15,766 nucleotides of DNA from Desulfurococcales archaeon (lineage in GTDB: Archaea; Thermoproteota; Thermoprotei_A; Sulfolobales; Ignisphaeraceae). This document shows, piece after piece, positions 11,389 through 15,766 of the stretch. Where the stretch lies: contig JALWBS010000010.1 of assembly GCA_027037025.1 (NCBI GenBank), positions 1-15,766 on the forward strand. The letters run 5' to 3'. The stretch's first letter is position 1. Every line of letters begins with the position of its first letter. A model generated the notes under the pieces. The model was given only the letters and a program-made list of their open reading frames with translations, did not search any database and was not told the origin of the DNA. The position numbers and the translations under genes were made by a program.

Positions 11389-13754
11389 TATACCAGCCTT
11401 CGCTGAACGATCGCCTCCCTAACCTTGCTCAAGATCTTCAGAATGGTTGAGCAGAACCTCAGCGCGAGAACCTCTATCCTCTCCCTATCAAGCTCCACAA
11501 CGCTTCCAGATACCCTCACCCTCAGCCTATTGCCAAGCGGCTCGGCGTCCACCCTAGCGGCGAAGCACTTCGCACCGCTTCCGCTTTCCTCAAGAAGTAT
11601 GTAGATCGACGAGTTTGCGGGTAGGTACAAGGCTGAAATCGGGTAATCCGGTAGGAGATCGCGTTCGAGCTCCACCACGCCGCCAACGGCTTCGCGCTCA
11701 ATTAGATACCTAGCGATCACAGCCTTGCTCGCGGAGTGCGTCGGTCTCTTGAACCTGCCCTCCTCCTCGTCGTACAACTCCAGCAACCTCTTCGTCGATC
11801 TACCGAAGAGCTTCCTCGTCGGAGCGCTGGAAATCACTCTCTTCATCACCGTCAGCGGATCGGCGCCTCCGAGAACCTCGCGAACGATGTCCTCCAGCCT
11901 CTCCTTGACTATCTGAGGGGCTTCGAACCGCGTTATCCCCTTGATAACCACCTTACCGTCGCTGGTTATACCAACGTAGTTCTTCTTCCCGGTGAACGCA
12001 ACCTTGCTGAAGATCCTCTCCAGCTTGACACTCATCGCAGATCCGAATCGCTTGGTTAGAAACTCGTTGAGAGCCTCCTCGATCTTCGTAGCATCCTCCT
12101 CGCTCTCCACCACTACGAACAGCGAATCGGTGTCTCCATACACCACCCTCTTGCCGAGCACCGCCTCGACGAACCCTATCGAGACGTTGAGTATCTGATT
12201 CGCTCTAAAGAAGATGTATGCCGACACCAGCTCATTCAATCCGTTGCCCCTAGCCTTGCTAAAGATTCCGTAGGCTGAGTTAGCCAAGATCTTGATCGCT
12301 TGATCCGGCACCTCCAAACCCCTTTCCTTCTTCAGCTTCTTGGTCACGGCTCTAGCGTGGTATAGCCACGACAGCCATTCGTGAACCATTCCGGGCTCCG
12401 TGCATACCGAGAACCACTTCACCCCGCCTCCGCTGATCAGCGGTATGCGAAAACCATCGCTACACAGCCTCATCTTGACGGCGTCCACTCCATCGACGAA
12501 GTATATCGTTGGGTACAGCATGTTGAAGTCGAACACCGCAACGTTTTCGAAGTACGTTGGTGGGGTGAACGATGCGTAGTTCTTCGATCCGGATCGGTAT
12601 ATACCTAAGCCGTTGTCGAGCTCACCTATATCGAAGGATCGGCTCCTCAGCTCTAGGCAAGCGCCGTGCTTCCTAACGAGGTAGTCAGCCATTGCGTACT
12701 CGGCGAGAGCTCCTTGGCTAGGTAGCTCGGTTTGCGCAGAGGGGGAGATCCCGGTGAGCGCGTAGATCATGATCGTGGGGGGTAGGATCACCCTCGCTAT
12801 CCTAGCCGTTAGGAGCGAGTCTATCGCGGAGTACTTAACTACCTTCTCCCTATCCCTTCGATACTCCTCGAATATCTTAGTCCTATCAACGCTACTCTCG
12901 ATCTCAAGCTCCTCCTCGCTGGCAACCCCGAGAGCGTCGGCGACATCGTCTAGGGCGAGCCGCTCGGAGAGGGATAGACCGAAGCCGGATCCGTGGGACG
13001 CAACGAGCTCCGCTAGATCGACGTGGGGAACGATTCTAGAGCCGAGCACCACGGCTTGCGGGTGAAGAACGTTCTTGAGATCCTCGATGTAGGCGGTTAG
13101 ATACGGTATGTCGAAGCTCTTCGACACGAAGCCAACGACGTAGTCGAACCTCTCGCTCCTCAAAACCTTTGCAAAGTCGTGAACCTCGTCGCCTTCAAGA
13201 ACCTGCACCTCCTCCGACCCTCTCCCTAGATCGGTTACGGCGTAGGACACTAGGAATACGGGATCCCCCGGGCTAGGAAACGCTCCGGGCTTCGATGGCT
13301 TCACCTCGATGTCGAAGGCTAGCACCTTCAGCTTCGAGCTCTTCTCAAGTAGCTCCTCCATCACCGAAGCCACGTCGCTTGGAGAGAAGTGGAGCGGTAT
13401 AGGGGTCTTCACCCCAAGCACGTCGGTCGTCAAATCCATCGATGTCCTCGCGCTGTACCGAACGTTAGCCATCGAAACCCTTCCGCCGAGCTTCTCAACC
13501 TCCTTGCTTAGGCGAGGCACTTGAGCTGGGTGAGCCGCGTAGACCTTGAACACGGGCTTCGTTGGTACGAAGCGTAGGGCACCGACATCGAATATGTACA
13601 TAGTCAAGTCGGTCTCTTCGAACTCCTCCACGTCGCGGGGAACCTTAGTGGATAAAAACCACGGTTTGTGCGAGACACGCTCGGCTGAACCCCCCTCGTG
13701 GATTCGGTAGGCATGTAGCCGCGCACCTTGCTTCACGACCACCACTTCATACAC
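11388..13754 (-). CDS. polB: Family B DNA polymerase with proofreading exonuclease
   Basis: The product is 788 residues, slightly shorter than chromosomal crenarchaeal PolB1. The exonuclease residues appear intact: Exo I FDIE (147-150, D148/E150), Exo II FD at 214-215 within GFVSKSFDIPYL, and Exo III YSAID (308-312). In Exo II the Asn usual in the G-Y-N-x-x-x-F-D pattern is Val 210. Polymerase motif A is DFNMLYPTI (409-417), motif B KILANSAYG (488-496), motif C YGDTDS (539-544) and the KKxY motif KKNY (590-593). No TPR1/TPR2 insertions typical of protein-primed polymerases are evident, and a primase-polymerase is encoded next to it, so RNA/DNA-primed synthesis is expected. The GTG start at 13754 overlaps the primase stop by 8 bp and follows GGGTGG at six bases. 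Confidence 0.93.
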   Translation of the reverse strand: MYEVVVVKQGARLHAYRIHEGGSAERVSHKPWFLSTKVPRDVEEFEETDLTMYIFDVGALRFVPTKPVFKVYAAHPAQVPRLSKEVEKLGGRVSMANVRYSARTSMDLTTDVLGVKTPIPLHFSPSDVASVMEELLEKSSKLKVLAFDIEVKPSKPGAFPSPGDPVFLVSYAVTDLGRGSEEVQVLEGDEVHDFAKVLRSERFDYVVGFVSKSFDIPYLTAYIEDLKNVLHPQAVVLGSRIVPHVDLAELVASHGSGFGLSLSERLALDDVADALGVASEEELEIESSVDRTKIFEEYRRDREKVVKYSAIDSLLTARIARVILPPTIMIYALTGISPSAQTELPSQGALAEYAMADYLVRKHGACLELRSRSFDIGELDNGLGIYRSGSKNYASFTPPTYFENVAVFDFNMLYPTIYFVDGVDAVKMRLCSDGFRIPLISGGGVKWFSVCTEPGMVHEWLSWLYHARAVTKKLKKERGLEVPDQAIKILANSAYGIFSKARGNGLNELVSAYIFFRANQILNVSIGFVEAVLGKRVVYGDTDSLFVVVESEEDATKIEEALNEFLTKRFGSAMSVKLERIFSKVAFTGKKNYVGITSDGKVVIKGITRFEAPQIVKERLEDIVREVLGGADPLTVMKRVISSAPTRKLFGRSTKRLLELYDEEEGRFKRPTHSASKAVIARYLIEREAVGGVVELERDLLPDYPISALYLPANSSIYILLEESGSGAKCFAARVDAEPLGNRLRVRVSGSVVELDRERIEVLALRFCSTILKILSKVREAIVQRRLV

Positions 13755-14970
13755 CGTTCACCACCCGCATGAGAGCGATCTTGAGGGATTGAGGGTTGGA
13801 AAAGAGCTTGGTTAAAAACGTGGAGTTGCAAGGGTTTGGGCACAGATCTAGGAGTCTATAGATGCATGCACCGCTCGGTTCGTGACCGTGCTCGCTGAAC
13901 TTCAGCGCCTGCTCCACGTTGTTCTCCAGATTCTCGTATATGTGGTCATACACCGCCGCGTCGCTCACCCCGTTGCGCTTGAGGAACTCCTCCTCTAGGC
14001 TACGGATCAAGTTAGCTACTTGCCAAACGATCTCCTCCCTAACGCCGGCTTCGGCAAGCGTTCTAAAGATGTGGTTCTCGATGATCGTCCACGTGGATCG
14101 AGTGTGGTTCACGTTCACTACCTCGCGCAGAATCCTGTACTCAACGAACCACTCCCCACGAGCTATGCCCTCGACAACCTTCACAAAGCCTACGCAGCCA
14201 AGCACCTTACCTACCTCAGCGAGTAGGCGAAGAGCCTTCTCAACGCTGTCTATCTCCCTACCCATTCTCAGACCTATCCTAACGCCTCTGAACCCCGAGC
14301 CGATCCTAGCCGGAGCTCCCTTTCCTACGTCTATCTTGGTAACCCCTAGAACGAGCAGAATCTCTTTCAGCACCGAGAGATCCTTGTCGTAGTACGTAGT
14401 CGATATATCTACGAAGCTGAGCTTCACGTACTGGCTAATCCTCGACCTAGGAGCGTAGATCGATGGGGCGACCACGGTTATGCCGTTAGTCCTAACGGTG
14501 ATCTCCCCAGAGTATGGATGCTCAACCCTTACGTCCAGCTCCCTAGGGTTAGGAACTCGCAGAACGACGTGGACGCCGTACTTCGAGCCGTCCGCTCCCA
14601 CTCTCCTCTCTATATATACGAAACTACCGAATTCTCTAACTAGTCTCCTAACCCTCTCCTCTATCTCCGGCGATCCGTTCTTAGCAACGTCGTAGTCTAT
14701 TGTAACCACTCCACCGATGCCATTGACGATGGCTATACCAAGAACGTTCCTAAACTCTTTGGTGTCCCTAATCCGTGCGAGGGTGAAGCTCTCGAACTCC
14801 TCCCTCGTCATTCTCCTAACGAGCCACTTCTCGTATCCCTCACCCTTTCTAACGGCGGGTATCTTCTTCCAGCTCCAAGTCGGCAAAACGTTGAGCCCAG
14901 CCGAGTAGTACACCTCAGCTACCCTGCTAAGCACCTCCTTGACGCGCGTCACCAGCTTCTGTGATAGCAA
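13747..14970 (-). CDS. Archaeo-eukaryotic primase-polymerase (PrimPol)
   Basis: The product is about 407 residues. The numbers here count from GTG 14979. LPTWSWKKIPAV (32-43) matches the K-K-P region of prim-pol domains. Motif I is VVTIDYDVA, giving D95 and D97 for metal binding. Motif II is SKYGVHVVLRV, with H137. Motif III is EITVRTNGITVVAPS (159-173), with Glu 159 and the conserved P-S. The rest is helical and resembles a PriCT-like accessory region; a late cluster CIYRLLDLCPNPC could bind metal. It should make primers for the adjacent polymerase and may itself extend DNA. GTG 14979 is possible, but TTG 14970 has GAGGTG exactly six bases upstream, the rule elsewhere in this window, so I prefer it. 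The upstream gene's TGA overlaps that GAGGTG. Confidence 0.87.
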   Translation of the reverse strand: MLSQKLVTRVKEVLSRVAEVYYSAGLNVLPTWSWKKIPAVRKGEGYEKWLVRRMTREEFESFTLARIRDTKEFRNVLGIAIVNGIGGVVTIDYDVAKNGSPEIEERVRRLVREFGSFVYIERRVGADGSKYGVHVVLRVPNPRELDVRVEHPYSGEITVRTNGITVVAPSIYAPRSRISQYVKLSFVDISTTYYDKDLSVLKEILLVLGVTKIDVGKGAPARIGSGFRGVRIGLRMGREIDSVEKALRLLAEVGKVLGCVGFVKVVEGIARGEWFVEYRILREVVNVNHTRSTWTIIENHIFRTLAEAGVREEIVWQVANLIRSLEEEFLKRNGVSDAAVYDHIYENLENNVEQALKFSEHGHEPSGACIYRLLDLCPNPCNSTFLTKLFSNPQSLKIALMRVVNGV

Positions 14971-14976
14971 GCAAGG

Positions 14977-14982
14977 CACCTC
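14977..14982 (-). promoter_or_regulatory. Ribosome binding site of the PrimPol gene
   Basis: GAGGTG lies six bases before TTG 14970 and includes the last two bases of the upstream TGA (TGAGGTG). It argues for the TTG start over the GTG contained in the site itself. Confidence 0.45.
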
Positions 14983-15766
14983 ATAACGCTATCTTCGATA
15001 GGTTCTCCTCCACGAACTCCTCCTCGCTAGACCCAGACCTCCTCTCCTTCTCCATCTCCTCCCTCAGAACCTCATCGGCTTCGCGCTGAAGTCTCTCAAG
15101 CTCCTCCTCTTCCGAAGGCGACACCGTTTGCCGCGACTCTTCCGAGAACGCTTGCTGGATCCTAGACACGGCTCGCTGAGCGATCTCCCTGCGATCTACC
15201 TCGGCTCGCTCTTCCTCGAACTCTTCCGGAGCGTAGCTCTCGGCACCAAGATCAACGTCCACAACCGTGCTCTCCCTCCTAACCCTCGGATCGATGCTCA
15301 TCGGCACGAAGGCTCTTACAAGCTCTCGCTCGGCGCCGACGTAGGTCTCCCTAGCAGTCACTATTATGCCGCTGAACACCGCCTCCTCGATCCTCTCCTC
15401 ATCGAGCTTGCTGTGCACGATCTCGACGTTTGCCAAGCTCTTCGAGCAGAGAACGTCTCTCCTAATCCCCCCGGGCAACCTAATGATTATGCCCTTCGGG
15501 CTGAGCCTAATCACGGCACTCCTAACGTTGTAGATCTTCAAACCAGTCTCGACATCGATCTTCTTCGACTCGACTAGCTCGGCTAGCCACGTATAGAATT
15601 CTAGCAGATCCATATCCCCAGCAATGTCGTACCTCAGTATCCTTCCACCAACCACCTCCGGACGTATCTTGAGCGCCCTACCCTTCGTTAGGTAGTTCAC
15701 GTAAACCTCCTTGATATCGATGGTCGATGGAGCCACTAGGTACCTAAGCTTACCGGATTCGCTTAG
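14981..15766 (-). CDS. Unknown protein leading the replication operon, possibly 5'-truncated by the window
   Basis: From GTG 15736 the product is 251 residues. The same frame stays open through ten more codons to the window edge (LSESGKLRYL), so the true start may lie outside. AGGT five bases before GTG 15736, inside the palindrome TAGGTACCTA, makes that codon a candidate too. The first 170 residues are alpha/beta (KGIIIRLPGGIRRDVL, SGIIVTARETYVG). The last 75 are strongly acidic and helical (EEEELERLQREADEVLREEM), probably coiled coil. No enzyme motif is recognised. Its stop lies inside the ribosome site of the PrimPol gene, so it is coupled to replication and might be an initiator, loader or single-strand-binding factor. 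That role is inference from position only. Confidence 0.65.
   Translation of the reverse strand, partial: LSESGKLRYLVAPSTIDIKEVYVNYLTKGRALKIRPEVVGGRILRYDIAGDMDLLEFYTWLAELVESKKIDVETGLKIYNVRSAVIRLSPKGIIIRLPGGIRRDVLCSKSLANVEIVHSKLDEERIEEAVFSGIIVTARETYVGAERELVRAFVPMSIDPRVRRESTVVDVDLGAESYAPEEFEEERAEVDRREIAQRAVSRIQQAFSEESRQTVSPSEEEELERLQREADEVLREEMEKERRSGSSEEEFVEENLSKIAL

Noticed and set aside
15128..15577. Plus-strand open frame of 149 codons in the replication operon
   Set aside because: It is antisense to a coherent acidic-tailed protein in the operon; no start signals and no recognisable motif.
1..15766. Complete circular genome
   Set aside because: Joining the ends would put a TGA at 16-18 upstream of the last gene's frame and allow GTG 15736 as start, so circularity is not excluded, but no terminal overlap or repeat supports it.

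Overview
The window reads as accessory DNA of a hyperthermophilic archaeon of the Thermoproteota (Crenarchaeota) type, most likely a virus or a virus-like plasmid. The reasons are tightly packed small genes with 1-11 bp overlaps, mixed ATG/GTG/TTG starts, GAGGTG-type ribosome sites, archaeal TATA-like boxes, K/R/E-rich proteins with AGG/AGA arginine codons, and a replication set typical of mobile elements. I recognised no capsid, portal, terminase or integrase gene, so virus versus plasmid stays open. I saw no tRNA, rRNA, CRISPR array or insertion sequence.

Layout. Positions 1-140 hold a dense array of very G/C-rich inverted repeats. A small Cys-rich gene (+, 218-634) follows; its codon use differs from the rest. 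It converges on an unknown gene (-, 642-1106), which diverges from a signal-peptide, beta-rich membrane protein (+, 1163-1936). Next is a roughly 185-bp gap holding what looks like the amino-terminal stub of a DNA cytosine-5 methyltransferase. A two-gene minus-strand unit (2423-2122) encodes a 32-residue Glu/Lys peptide and a 68-residue basic protein.

Positions 6300-2457 are a four-gene minus-strand operon: an all-helical protein, two paralogous 360-380-residue proteins, and a coiled-coil protein. A Cys-rich plus-strand gene (6403-6801) and a three-helix membrane protein (-, 7127-6795) come next. Then comes an HExxH metalloprotease (-, 8294-7185) with a small partner gene upstream. The two large operon proteins appear to be decayed relatives of this protease. 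A helix-turn-helix/C2H2 zinc-finger regulator (+, 8595-9059) is transcribed divergently. A three-gene minus-strand unit (9806-9094) encodes a helical protein, an ASCH/PUA-like protein and a four-Cys miniprotein.

The right 6 kb (15766-9877, minus strand) is the replication operon: an unknown acidic-tailed protein (possibly cut by the window edge), a primase-polymerase, a family B DNA polymerase with apparently intact polymerase and exonuclease catalytic residues, and an AAA+ helicase-like ATPase. Primer synthesis, proofreading DNA synthesis and an initiation/unwinding motor are thus co-transcribed, so the element could supply most of its own replisome.
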